Below the pieces are notes generated by a model. It was not told the DNA's origin and made no database searches. It saw nothing but the letters and a program-made list of their open reading frames with translations. Position numbers and translations under genes: made by a program. A stretch of 5,066 nucleotides of DNA from Candidatus Hikarchaeia archaeon HikBin4 (lineage in GTDB: Archaea; Halobacteriota; Halobacteria; Halobacteriales; Hikarchaeaceae): NCBI GenBank assembly GCA_009889685.1, contig WTZT01000062.1:1-5066 (forward strand), read 5' to 3'. Shown here piece by piece: positions 1 through 5,066 of this stretch. Each line of letters opens with the position of its first letter. Position 1 is the first letter of the stretch.

Positions 1-59
1 AAACTACTGCAGCACGTTCTCCTATCTTGTCTTGGCATTCCATCGACCCATCTTTATGA
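1..59 (+). CDS. 3' end of an unidentified upstream gene (partial)
   Basis: The frame beginning at base 3 is open from the window edge and gives 18 residues ending ARSPILSWHSIDPSL before a TGA at 57-59. That stop overlaps the ATG of the next gene in an ATGA arrangement, the same junction seen between the next two genes at 970-973. This makes it likely to be the tail of a real operon gene and not chance. I do not recognise the protein. The methyltransferase frame is also open to the edge, so this tail could be spurious if that gene starts further upstream. Confidence 0.4.
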   Translation, partial: TTAARSPILSWHSIDPSL

Positions 60-973
60 GCGAAATCACTTCAATACTCTCTCGATACGAACCCCTCCTT
101 GAAGATTATTCTAAATTCTTAGATGTATGTAATACTCCCCTCCCCTATGTCGTTCGGATAAATACAATTAAAACAACAATACAAAAATCTACTTCTGCCT
201 TTTCTGATCTATCCATCGATGTCACTCCTTGTGATTGGAATCCTCTTCTTTTCCAGATGAATAATAGTTCTCCCGGTAACACTCTCCCATATTTACTTGG
301 GTGGCTCCACGGACAAGAAGAAGTGTCTTCAATACCCCCTCTTGTTCTCGATCCACTTCCTGGAGATACAGTCTGGGACGCTTGTGCATCTCCTGGGTCC
401 AAAACATCACAATTAGCCGCTTTGATGGATGATACGGGTTTCATTGTAGCAAACGACTCCAATCTACGAAGAATGCCTGCATTAAGATCAAATCTTGAAA
501 GATTGGGGGTTACTATCGCAGCAATTACTCACTCAGATGCGAGACATTTTTCACTAAAACCATTTGATTTCAATACTTTTGATTCGGCTCTAGTCGATGT
601 CCCCTGTTCTGGAGAAGGGACCATTCGAAAAAACCCCCGTGCCCTACAAAAATGGTCACTTAAACAATTGTTTTCCCTGCAAAAACTACAACTTTCTATC
701 TTAAGAAGGGCAATCAGCTTGATCAAAAGTGGAGGTACTGTTGTTTATTCCACTTGTACTTTTTCTCCTGAAGAAAATGAAATGGTTGTCGATAAAATAC
801 TTTCCGAAGGAAATTGCACTATTGTGCCCTTCAACTTGCCTATAGTTTCCTCTCCTGGGATAATTGAGTGGGAAGGAATTCAATTCAATTCCTCACTTAA
901 TCTTTGTAAAAGAATTTGGCCAAACCAAAATAACACTGGGGGATTTTTCATAGCAAAATTGGAAGTAAAATGA
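56..973 (+). CDS. RNA cytosine-C5 methyltransferase, NOL1/NOP2/Sun (RsmB/RsmF) family, catalytic domain only
   Basis: The 305-residue protein should transfer a methyl group from S-adenosylmethionine to C5 of a cytosine in tRNA or rRNA in the cytoplasm. Visible motifs, in order, are an N-terminal RNA-binding-like segment (about 20-40, PYVVRINTIKT), the SAM loop DACASPGSKTSQ (108-119), an acidic SAM-ribose residue at D134, D161 in 'SDARHF', motif IV DVPCSGEGT with C184, and motif VI YSTCTFSPEENE with C234. The two cysteines are the release and nucleophile pair of this family, so the enzyme looks active. The end GGFFIAKL is the usual end of the catalytic domain; the PUA-like domain found C-terminally in RsmF-type enzymes is absent here and appears to be the next gene. 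I chose ATG 56 over the in-frame TTG at 32 because the resulting N-terminus resembles haloarchaeal homologues and forms an ATGA overlap with the upstream frame. No Shine-Dalgarno or clear TATA box is visible. The RNA substrate cannot be told from the sequence. Confidence 0.9.
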   Translation: MSEITSILSRYEPLLEDYSKFLDVCNTPLPYVVRINTIKTTIQKSTSAFSDLSIDVTPCDWNPLLFQMNNSSPGNTLPYLLGWLHGQEEVSSIPPLVLDPLPGDTVWDACASPGSKTSQLAALMDDTGFIVANDSNLRRMPALRSNLERLGVTIAAITHSDARHFSLKPFDFNTFDSALVDVPCSGEGTIRKNPRALQKWSLKQLFSLQKLQLSILRRAISLIKSGGTVVYSTCTFSPEENEMVVDKILSEGNCTIVPFNLPIVSSPGIIEWEGIQFNSSLNLCKRIWPNQNNTGGFFIAKLEVK

Positions 974-1473
974 ATTCCAAATCTACCACTTTTGATTTAT
1001 TACTTGCCGACACGACACGTCAGAAAAACCAATCTTCCATCACAAGATCAGAACTCCTAGAATTTTGGCATGATAGATTTGGAATCCCTCCAAAAATATT
1101 CAAAGAATATACTTTCTGGGAGAAAGGATATGGGAAAATATGGGCTTTCAAAGGCAATTTATCAAAGAGCACTCAAATAGAGGCCCTAGGACTTCGATTC
1201 ACTACCACCAACCAAAAGAATTGGAAACCTACTACAAATGCCGTACAAAAATTTGGTCACCACGCTCACAAAAATGTTTTATCACTAACTCTTGCCCAGG
1301 TCTTACAATTTGTCCAGGGGGTGCCTTTGCATATGGACTGGGATGGTACCTCGGGATATGTCATAGTACGTGGAAATTTATCTAATCATGACATTCAAAT
1401 AGGGGTTGGACTTTATTCCAATGGAACTCTCCACTCTCAGATACCCAAAAGTAGACAATTACATCTCTCTTGA
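970..1473 (+). CDS. Small protein with RsmF-type PUA-like RNA-binding ending (DUF7122-like), partner of the methyltransferase
   Basis: This 167-residue protein starts inside the methyltransferase stop (ATGA), with a weak GGAAG at 961-965 that could act as a ribosome site. From memory it resembles a haloarchaeal family found next to this methyltransferase (I believe DUF7122). Typical stretches are the FWHDRFGIPPKIF region (32-44), YTFWEKGYGKIW (47-58), EALGLRF (71-77), WKPTTNAVQKFGHHAHKN (85-102) and LAQVLQFVQG (108-117). The C-terminus has SGYVIVR (128-134), IGVGLYSNGTL (144-154) and IPKSR (158-162). This parallels the pattern GY-x-LV, LG-x-G, G-x-LK, yPKGLR at the end of RsmF-type methyltransferases, which bind RNA through a PUA-like fold. 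There is no catalytic motif, signal peptide or membrane segment. The likely role is RNA substrate recognition for the upstream enzyme. The homology is a judgement by eye; the overlap and domain order support it. Confidence 0.82.
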   Translation: MNSKSTTFDLLLADTTRQKNQSSITRSELLEFWHDRFGIPPKIFKEYTFWEKGYGKIWAFKGNLSKSTQIEALGLRFTTTNQKNWKPTTNAVQKFGHHAHKNVLSLTLAQVLQFVQGVPLHMDWDGTSGYVIVRGNLSNHDIQIGVGLYSNGTLHSQIPKSRQLHLS

Positions 1474-1478
1474 TTTTT
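1474..1478 (+). terminator. Possible T-run terminator after the methyltransferase operon
   Basis: Five T residues follow directly after the TGA at 1471-1473, in the 9-base gap before the convergent lipoprotein gene. Archaeal RNA polymerase can stop at short T-runs without a hairpin, so this is a plausible 3' end. It is short and has no supporting stem, so confidence is low. On the minus strand I see no equally clear T-run right after the lipoprotein stop, so antisense read-through into the partner gene is possible. Confidence 0.25.
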
Positions 1479-1482
1479 CAGT

Positions 1483-1860
1483 CTATTCTATGGACATTCT
1501 TAGATCTCCCGCATATTCAAATTCCTCCAAAGAAATCTCAAAAACGGTATTTGTTTTCACCTTTTCATTTGGTCCAATTTCTATCACTTCTGATTTTTGT
1601 TCTTTCTTCCCACCCACTTCTACCACTATAACTAATTTACTAACTCTGGGTGACCTTCCCTCATTTATTATTATTGTATCTACCACAAGTTTTCCTTCAG
1701 ACGTAGCATTTATGCCAAAATCCTCTATCCTTACCAATCCCTGTACCCGGCGATCAGATGTAGGCGCACTTCTAATCTCCTCTGCACTTTGTGCCCCCAC
1801 ACAACCCCCTAGTGCAATTGGAATCATTAACACCTTTGAGAGAAACAATCGTCTTTGCAT
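1483..1860 (-). CDS. Small predicted Tat-exported lipoprotein, function unknown
   Basis: The 125-residue protein begins MQRRLFLSK, matching the twin-arginine pattern RRxFLxK. A hydrophobic stretch VLMIPIAL follows, then a lipobox LGGC (17-20), so the mature protein would be about 106 residues, lipid-anchored at C20 on the outer face of the membrane. Haloarchaeal lipoproteins commonly combine a Tat signal with a lipobox. The rest alternates hydrophobic and polar residues (GLVRIEDFGI 41-50, KLVVDTIIINEG 57-68, SKLVIVVEVGG 74-84, VKTNTVFEISLEE 101-113), suggesting one compact beta-sandwich with the 'new/inherited bond' strand pattern of FxLYD- or Ig-like domains. There is one N-glycosylation sequon (N51-A-T). 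I chose ATG 1860 over the in-frame TTG at 1887 because it places the twin arginines at the N-terminus. A TATA-like box lies about 30 bases upstream. It is divergent from grpE and convergent with the RNA operon. No enzymatic motif is visible. Confidence 0.75.
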   Translation of the reverse strand: MQRRLFLSKVLMIPIALGGCVGAQSAEEIRSAPTSDRRVQGLVRIEDFGINATSEGKLVVDTIIINEGRSPRVSKLVIVVEVGGKKEQKSEVIEIGPNEKVKTNTVFEISLEEFEYAGDLRMSIE

Positions 1861-1885
1861 TTCTACTCTAGCAATGTCCTCAAAC

Positions 1886-1895
1886 AAAATTAATC
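1886..1895 (-). promoter_or_regulatory. TATA-like box for the lipoprotein gene
   Basis: On the minus strand this reads GATTAATTTT, centred about 30 bases before the ATG at 1860, with no Shine-Dalgarno sequence in between. That spacing suits an archaeal promoter giving a leaderless or nearly leaderless mRNA. It sits inside the 89-base divergent region shared with grpE, about 25 bases or more from the grpE box, so factors bound at one could affect the other. Confidence 0.45.
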
Positions 1896-1918
1896 TTGGG
1901 GAATTCCTGTCACAATAT

Positions 1919-1928
1919 CTTTATAATT
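1919..1928 (+). promoter_or_regulatory. TATA-like box for grpE
   Basis: TTTATAATT is centred about 26 bases upstream of the ATG at 1950, the expected TBP distance if transcription starts at or just before the ATG. There is no Shine-Dalgarno sequence before the ATG, which agrees with a leaderless message. CCCC follows the box at 1929-1932, as it also does after the dnaJ box. Confidence 0.6.
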
Positions 1929-1949
1929 CCCCAACAACTCTTACTCCAT

Positions 1950-2606
1950 ATGTCTAATCCATCAGAACAACATACCAAAAATGATTCTGAATTGGATATA
2001 AACACATCAGAAAACACCCGAGATTCAGACCCAGATTCCGAACTAGATATTTTATCATCTTCTCTCGACATAATGCTACAAAATAATTTTGGACACGATC
2101 TTGACGCTCCTATTTTTTCCTCACCAAACAAGGCAAAATTGGATCTAATCGCCGATGAATTGACACAACAGCAGGCTTCCATGCTTGAATTGGAATCCGT
2201 GCTCCAACGTGCCCATGCCGATCACCAAAATTACAAAAAAAGAAAACAAAAACAATATGAATCAGACAAATTGCGATCGATCGAAAACATCTTATTCCGA
2301 TTGTTTGATCTACGCGAAGGCTTGGTTCTCTTATCTGAACAATATCAAAACGAAGGTGCTATCTCAAGTGTAAAAGCAATATTGGCAAATTTAGACTCTA
2401 CTCTATCTTCTTCCAATGTATCTCTCATAATTCCCTCTCCCGGGGACCAAGTGGATCCTTACGCACACGAAGTCTTCTCTAGCGTTGAAGGATCTCAGCC
2501 CCCTGGAACTATCGAATTTATTCACAGAATTGGATACTCTGCTGGATCCAAAATTCTGAGACCCGCTCAGGTATCTATTAGTTCCGACTCTTCTGAAGTT
2601 CAGTGA
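1950..2606 (+). CDS. grpE: GrpE, nucleotide exchange factor of DnaK
   Basis: The 218-residue cytoplasmic protein releases ADP from DnaK so that it can bind ATP and drop its client. Residues 1-58 are a Ser/Asp/Glu-rich, probably disordered extension. Residues about 62-130 form the long paired helix, with the family signature at 84-99 (VLQRAHADHQNYKKRK) followed by FRLFDLREGLVLL, the counterpart of the LLPVLDNLERAL helix. The C-terminal beta-wing that touches DnaK is clear: IIPSPGDQVDPYAHEVFSSV (160-179), GTIEFIHRIGYS (186-197) and KILRPAQVSIS (201-211). In the family the segment is usually Ge-x-FDP-x-x-HEA; here Val replaces Phe, a mild change. An in-frame alternative start at 1896 exists, but ATG 1950 fits the TATA spacing and avoids reading through the promoter. 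The next gene is dnaK, 42 bases downstream, which confirms the assignment. Confidence 0.95.
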   Translation: MSNPSEQHTKNDSELDINTSENTRDSDPDSELDILSSSLDIMLQNNFGHDLDAPIFSSPNKAKLDLIADELTQQQASMLELESVLQRAHADHQNYKKRKQKQYESDKLRSIENILFRLFDLREGLVLLSEQYQNEGAISSVKAILANLDSTLSSSNVSLIIPSPGDQVDPYAHEVFSSVEGSQPPGTIEFIHRIGYSAGSKILRPAQVSISSDSSEVQ

Positions 2607-2616
2607 ATTAGTAACC

Positions 2617-2622
2617 TTTAAT
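2617..2622 (+). promoter_or_regulatory. Possible TATA-like box for dnaK
   Basis: TTTAAT in the 42-base grpE-dnaK gap is centred about 29 bases upstream of the dnaK ATG at 2649, and no Shine-Dalgarno sequence is present in the gap. It is a weaker match than the boxes before grpE and dnaJ. dnaK may therefore be transcribed from its own start as well as by read-through from grpE. Confidence 0.4.
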
Positions 2623-2648
2623 GGGACAAAAATAGTATTTCCTCCCAC

Positions 2649-4481
2649 ATGACAAGCAGTAAGATCATTGGTATTGATTTAGGAACCACCAATTCTGCAT
2701 TTGCAGTAATGGAATCTGGCGATCCTGAAATCATAGTAAATGCAGAAGGAGATCGAACCACACCTTCTATTGTTGCTTTTACCTCAAAAACGGAAAGACT
2801 TGTTGGGAGACCTGCAAAAAATCAAGCAATACAAAACCCCGAACGAACTATCCGTTCGATAAAACGTCACATGGGTGAAGAAAAATATTCAGTTACCATC
2901 GATAAAAAAGATTATTCACCAGAACAAATTTCTGCGATAATTCTGCAAAAAATAAAACGCGATGCAGAGGATTACTTGGGCGAACCCGTGACCCGGGCAG
3001 TTATAACTGTGCCTGCATATTTCAATGACGCCCAACGTCAAGCAACAAAGAATGCCGGAGAAATAGCAGGCTTTACAGTTGAGAGAATAATCAATGAACC
3101 AACTGCAGCTGCAATGTCTTATGGAATCGGAGATTCTGAAGACAAAACAATTCTAGTCTTTGATTTAGGGGGTGGGACCTTTGACGTTTCAATTCTTGAA
3201 CTTGGTGGTGGAGTTTACGAGGTCTTGGCAACCAATGGGGATTCCAATCTAGGTGGTGACGATTGGGATGACGCTCTGATCGATCACATAGCAAACGAAT
3301 TCAAAAACTCACATGGTGTTGATCTCACAAAAGATCTCCAAGCTCTCCAGCGTCTGAAGGAGGCAGCAGAAAATGCTAAAATAGAACTCTCGAGCTCTAT
3401 AGAGGCAACTATCAATTTACCTTATGTAACTGCAACTGATTCCGGACCTCTTCACCTCGAACAAAAAATAACACGATCTACTTTTGAATCACTAACTAAA
3501 GATCTCCTCGAAAGGACTTCCGAACCAATACAAAAGGCATTGAAAGATGCAAATTGCTCGGCCTCTGATATCGACGAAGTAATTCTCGTTGGTGGGTCCA
3601 CTAGAATCCCTAACGTGCAGGAAAAAGTAATTTCTATACTTGGTAAAGAATCCCGAAAAAATATCAATCCAGATGAATCCATTGCGTTAGGTGCTGCAAT
3701 TCAAGGAGGGGTTCTATCCGGTGATATTCAAGATATAGTTTTACTCGACGTTACTCCTCTATCACTCGGAATCGAAGTTAAAGGTGGACTCTTCGAACGG
3801 CTAATCATGCGCAATACCACTATCCCAACCGAAGAATCAAAAATATTCACAACAGCAGCAAATAATCAGCCATCTGTTCACATCAAAGTCTCTCAAGGTG
3901 AAAGAGAACTCGCAGACAAAAATGAACTCTTAGGCGATTTTGAACTTTCCGGAATCCCTCCTGCTCCTACTGGAATTCCTCAGATCGAAGTCACTTTCAA
4001 ATTAGATGCAAATGGAATCACCCACGTGTCTGCAGAAGATAAAGGATCTGGCAACAAAGAGTCCATAACTATTTCCGGAGGATCTGGACTTTCCGAAGAA
4101 GACATAGAACGAATGAAGAAAGAAGCAGAAGAACATGCAGAAGAAGATAAACAACGGCGCACTATGGTAGAAGCTAGAAATAGTGCAGAATCAGCCCTAA
4201 ACCAAGCCAAAAATCTACTCGAAGAACATAAGGAACACGTAGACGAAACCCTTAAGACTGAAATAGAATCTGCGATGTCCGAACTAGATTCTACTTTACA
4301 AAACGAAGGGTCTTCAGAAGATGAAATCACAACTTCTCTCGAGAATTTATCCACGAAACTTCAAGAAATTGGAAAACGAATATACGAGGAAAGCAACACT
4401 GATTCTTCAGCTTCTACAGAATCCCCTGGCGATTCAACAGAGGAACCTGTTGATGCAGAATTTGAAGACATGGAAGAATAA
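2649..4481 (+). CDS. dnaK: DnaK, Hsp70 molecular chaperone
   Basis: The 610-residue ATP-driven cytoplasmic chaperone binds exposed hydrophobic segments of unfolded proteins. The nucleotide-binding domain (about 1-360) has phosphate-1 motif [10 protein letters not shown] (7-16), catalytic Lys72 in SIKRHMG, connect motif [11 protein letters not shown] (149-159), phosphate-2 motif [13 protein letters not shown] (170-182) and adenosine motif [11 protein letters not shown] (311-321). The interdomain linker and start of the substrate domain are at about 362-376 ([15 protein letters not shown]), followed by the beta-sandwich to about 475 and a charged helical lid to about 580. The tail is Ser/Glu-rich and ends [10 protein letters not shown], the acidic end common to bacterial and haloarchaeal DnaK. 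The roughly 24-residue insertion of Gram-negative DnaK, expected near residue 75, is missing, as in Gram-positive and archaeal forms. Archaeal dnaK genes are generally held to come from bacteria by ancient transfer. All key residues are present, so the protein should be active. Confidence 0.98.
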   Translation: MTSSKIIGIDLGTTNSAFAVMESGDPEIIVNAEGDRTTPSIVAFTSKTERLVGRPAKNQAIQNPERTIRSIKRHMGEEKYSVTIDKKDYSPEQISAIILQKIKRDAEDYLGEPVTRAVITVPAYFNDAQRQATKNAGEIAGFTVERIINEPTAAAMSYGIGDSEDKTILVFDLGGGTFDVSILELGGGVYEVLATNGDSNLGGDDWDDALIDHIANEFKNSHGVDLTKDLQALQRLKEAAENAKIELSSSIEATINLPYVTATDSGPLHLEQKITRSTFESLTKDLLERTSEPIQKALKDANCSASDIDEVILVGGSTRIPNVQEKVISILGKESRKNINPDESIALGAAIQGGVLSGDIQDIVLLDVTPLSLGIEVKGGLFERLIMRNTTIPTEESKIFTTAANNQPSVHIKVSQGERELADKNELLGDFELSGIPPAPTGIPQIEVTFKLDANGITHVSAEDKGSGNKESITISGGSGLSEEDIERMKKEAEEHAEEDKQRRTMVEARNSAESALNQAKNLLEEHKEHVDETLKTEIESAMSELDSTLQNEGSSEDEITTSLENLSTKLQEIGKRIYEESNTDSSASTESPGDSTEEPVDAEFEDMEE

Positions 4482-4492
4482 TTTTCCTGGTA

Positions 4493-4502
4493 GTTAAATA
4501 AC
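4493..4502 (+). promoter_or_regulatory. TATA-like box for dnaJ, with dyad symmetry
   Basis: GTTAAATAAC lies in the 45-base dnaK-dnaJ gap, centred about 30 bases before the dnaJ ATG at 4527, with no Shine-Dalgarno sequence between. It is a short perfect inverted repeat (GTTA-AA-TAAC), which could be chance or a small operator. A TTTT run at 4482-4485 right after the dnaK stop could end upstream transcripts. Together these suggest a separate dnaJ transcript. Confidence 0.5.
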
Positions 4503-4526
4503 CCCTTCTCCTATTCGATCCTATCT

Positions 4527-5066
4527 ATGAATAAGGATTTTTACGATGTTCTCGGAGTTGGACGGGGGGCCACTACCACCGAAATCAAACAAGCCTATCG
4601 TAAAAAAGCGGCCCAATACCATCCTGATGTTTCTAGCGATCCGAACGCAGAAGAAGAATTCAAACAAATAAAGAGAGCAAAGGATGTTCTAACTGCTCCA
4701 TCTCTTCGAAAAACATACGATCAAGTCGGTCATTCTCAATTTGAACAAGTCCAAAAACAAGGAGGTTTCTCGAATACTCATTTTAGTGGAAATACAAGTG
4801 ACTCTTTCAACACTGTCAATTTTTCCACCGGATTTGGAAATCTCTTCGAAACTTTTTTTGGAGGGCCATCCCGTTCATCTCCCCGACGTGGAAAAACTCT
4901 CACAACGTCTCTTGAAGTGGATTTGGAAGGTGCATATTCTGGAGTAACTAAGACCATACATTTTACCCGTCCCGAGTTCTGCACTAAGTGTAATGGAATT
5001 GGTCACCCATCCGACGCAAAAACTATCAATTGTCCTACTTGTAATGGGATTGTAACTGTCACTCGT
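4527..5066 (+). CDS. dnaJ: DnaJ, Hsp40 co-chaperone (N-terminal 180 residues, cut by window end)
   Basis: This type I Hsp40 delivers clients to DnaK and stimulates its ATPase. The J-domain (4-68) carries YDVLGV (6-11), IKQAYRKKAAQYHPDV with the essential HPD at 32-34, and YDQVGHSQFE (64-73). The following G/F segment (about 79-115) is rich in Phe, Ser, Thr and Asn but has few glycines. It contains FGNLFETFFGG (103-113), the counterpart of the FEDLFEQFFGG segment. The first client-binding strand region reads SLEVDLEGAYSGVTKTIHF (128-146). The cysteine-rich domain begins with the first zinc repeat CTKCNGIG (152-159) and a second CPTCNGIV (169-176), whose last position is Val in place of Gly. 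The remaining two zinc repeats and the C-terminal domain lie beyond the window. The start is the first ATG after the TATA-like box and gives the canonical DnaJ N-terminus. Gene order grpE-dnaK-dnaJ supports the call. Confidence 0.97.
   Translation, partial: MNKDFYDVLGVGRGATTTEIKQAYRKKAAQYHPDVSSDPNAEEEFKQIKRAKDVLTAPSLRKTYDQVGHSQFEQVQKQGGFSNTHFSGNTSDSFNTVNFSTGFGNLFETFFGGPSRSSPRRGKTLTTSLEVDLEGAYSGVTKTIHFTRPEFCTKCNGIGHPSDAKTINCPTCNGIVTVTR

Noticed and set aside
145..462. 105-codon minus-strand frame inside the methyltransferase gene
   Set aside because: It lies entirely within the conserved catalytic domain, overlaps well-supported motifs on the plus strand, and shows no family resemblance.
1406..1957. 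Long plus-strand open frame of 183 codons opposite the lipoprotein gene
   Set aside because: It overlaps the end of the PUA-like gene, the whole lipoprotein gene and the start of grpE, has no recognisable domain, and has very high Ser/Thr/Phe/Ile content as expected from the complement of a Lys/Glu-rich gene. The minus strand has a Tat signal, lipobox and promoter.
2274..2283. Ten-base palindrome CGATCGATCG inside grpE
   Set aside because: It encodes ordinary helix residues of GrpE (RSIE region), occurs once, and has no partner copies, so an operator or methylation cluster is not supported.
2627..2640. AAAAATAGTATTT as an alternative dnaK TATA box
   Set aside because: Its centre is only about 15 bases from the ATG, too close for TBP with a start at the ATG; the TTTAAT at 2617-2622 has better spacing.
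3980..4354. 124-codon minus-strand frame within dnaK, very rich in serine
   Set aside because: It is the complement of the Glu/Lys-rich lid of DnaK (TTC/TCT read from GAA/AGA codons) and has no domain or upstream signal.
4741..4984. Short open frames on both strands overlapping dnaJ
   Set aside because: dnaJ is in frame without a stop from 4527 to the window end and carries J-domain and zinc motifs; these frames have no features of their own.
1..5066. CRISPR array, transposon, tRNA, toxin-antitoxin or phage-related signal
   Set aside because: No repeated units, inverted terminal repeats, transposase motifs or cloverleaf sequence were seen, and nearly every base belongs to a well-supported gene.

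Overview
The window most likely comes from a euryarchaeon on or next to the haloarchaeal branch. The DnaK, DnaJ, GrpE and methyltransferase-partner proteins all read like haloarchaeal homologues recalled from memory: for example, the DnaJ J-domain wording and a zinc repeat followed by 'GHPSDA', a DnaK without the Gram-negative N-terminal insertion, and a Tat-type lipoprotein. Starts lack Shine-Dalgarno sequences and have AT-rich boxes about 26-30 bases upstream, as expected for leaderless archaeal mRNAs. The DNA is AT-rich (about 40% GC by eye, not fully counted) and the proteins are not extremely acidic, which is unlike classical salt-in haloarchaea. A low-salt marine sister lineage such as Marine Group IV (Hikarchaeia) would fit. 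That placement is inference and no search was run.

Layout. Positions 1-1473 (+) hold an RNA-modification block: the last 18 codons of an unidentified upstream gene, a NOL1/NOP2/Sun-family RNA cytosine-C5 methyltransferase catalytic protein (56-973), and a small protein with a RsmF-type PUA-like RNA-binding ending (970-1473). Both junctions are four-base ATGA overlaps, so the three genes look like one translationally coupled operon. Positions 1483-1860 (-) encode a small predicted Tat-exported lipoprotein, convergent with the block by 9 bases. Positions 1950-5066 (+) hold the Hsp70 system in the order grpE, dnaK, dnaJ; dnaJ is cut by the window end.

How the genes work together. GrpE, DnaK and DnaJ form one ATP-driven folding cycle: DnaJ delivers clients and stimulates hydrolysis, and GrpE exchanges the nucleotide. 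Each of the three genes seems to have its own TATA-like element, so they may be transcribed separately as well as together. The methyltransferase and its partner probably act as the split halves of one RNA m5C methyltransferase. The lipoprotein shares an 89-base divergent promoter region with grpE, but nothing ties its function to folding.

There is no mobile element, CRISPR array, tRNA, rRNA or obvious new defence system here. No gene-free stretch exceeds 90 bases. The region is mainly conserved housekeeping DNA, with a few details worth checking.
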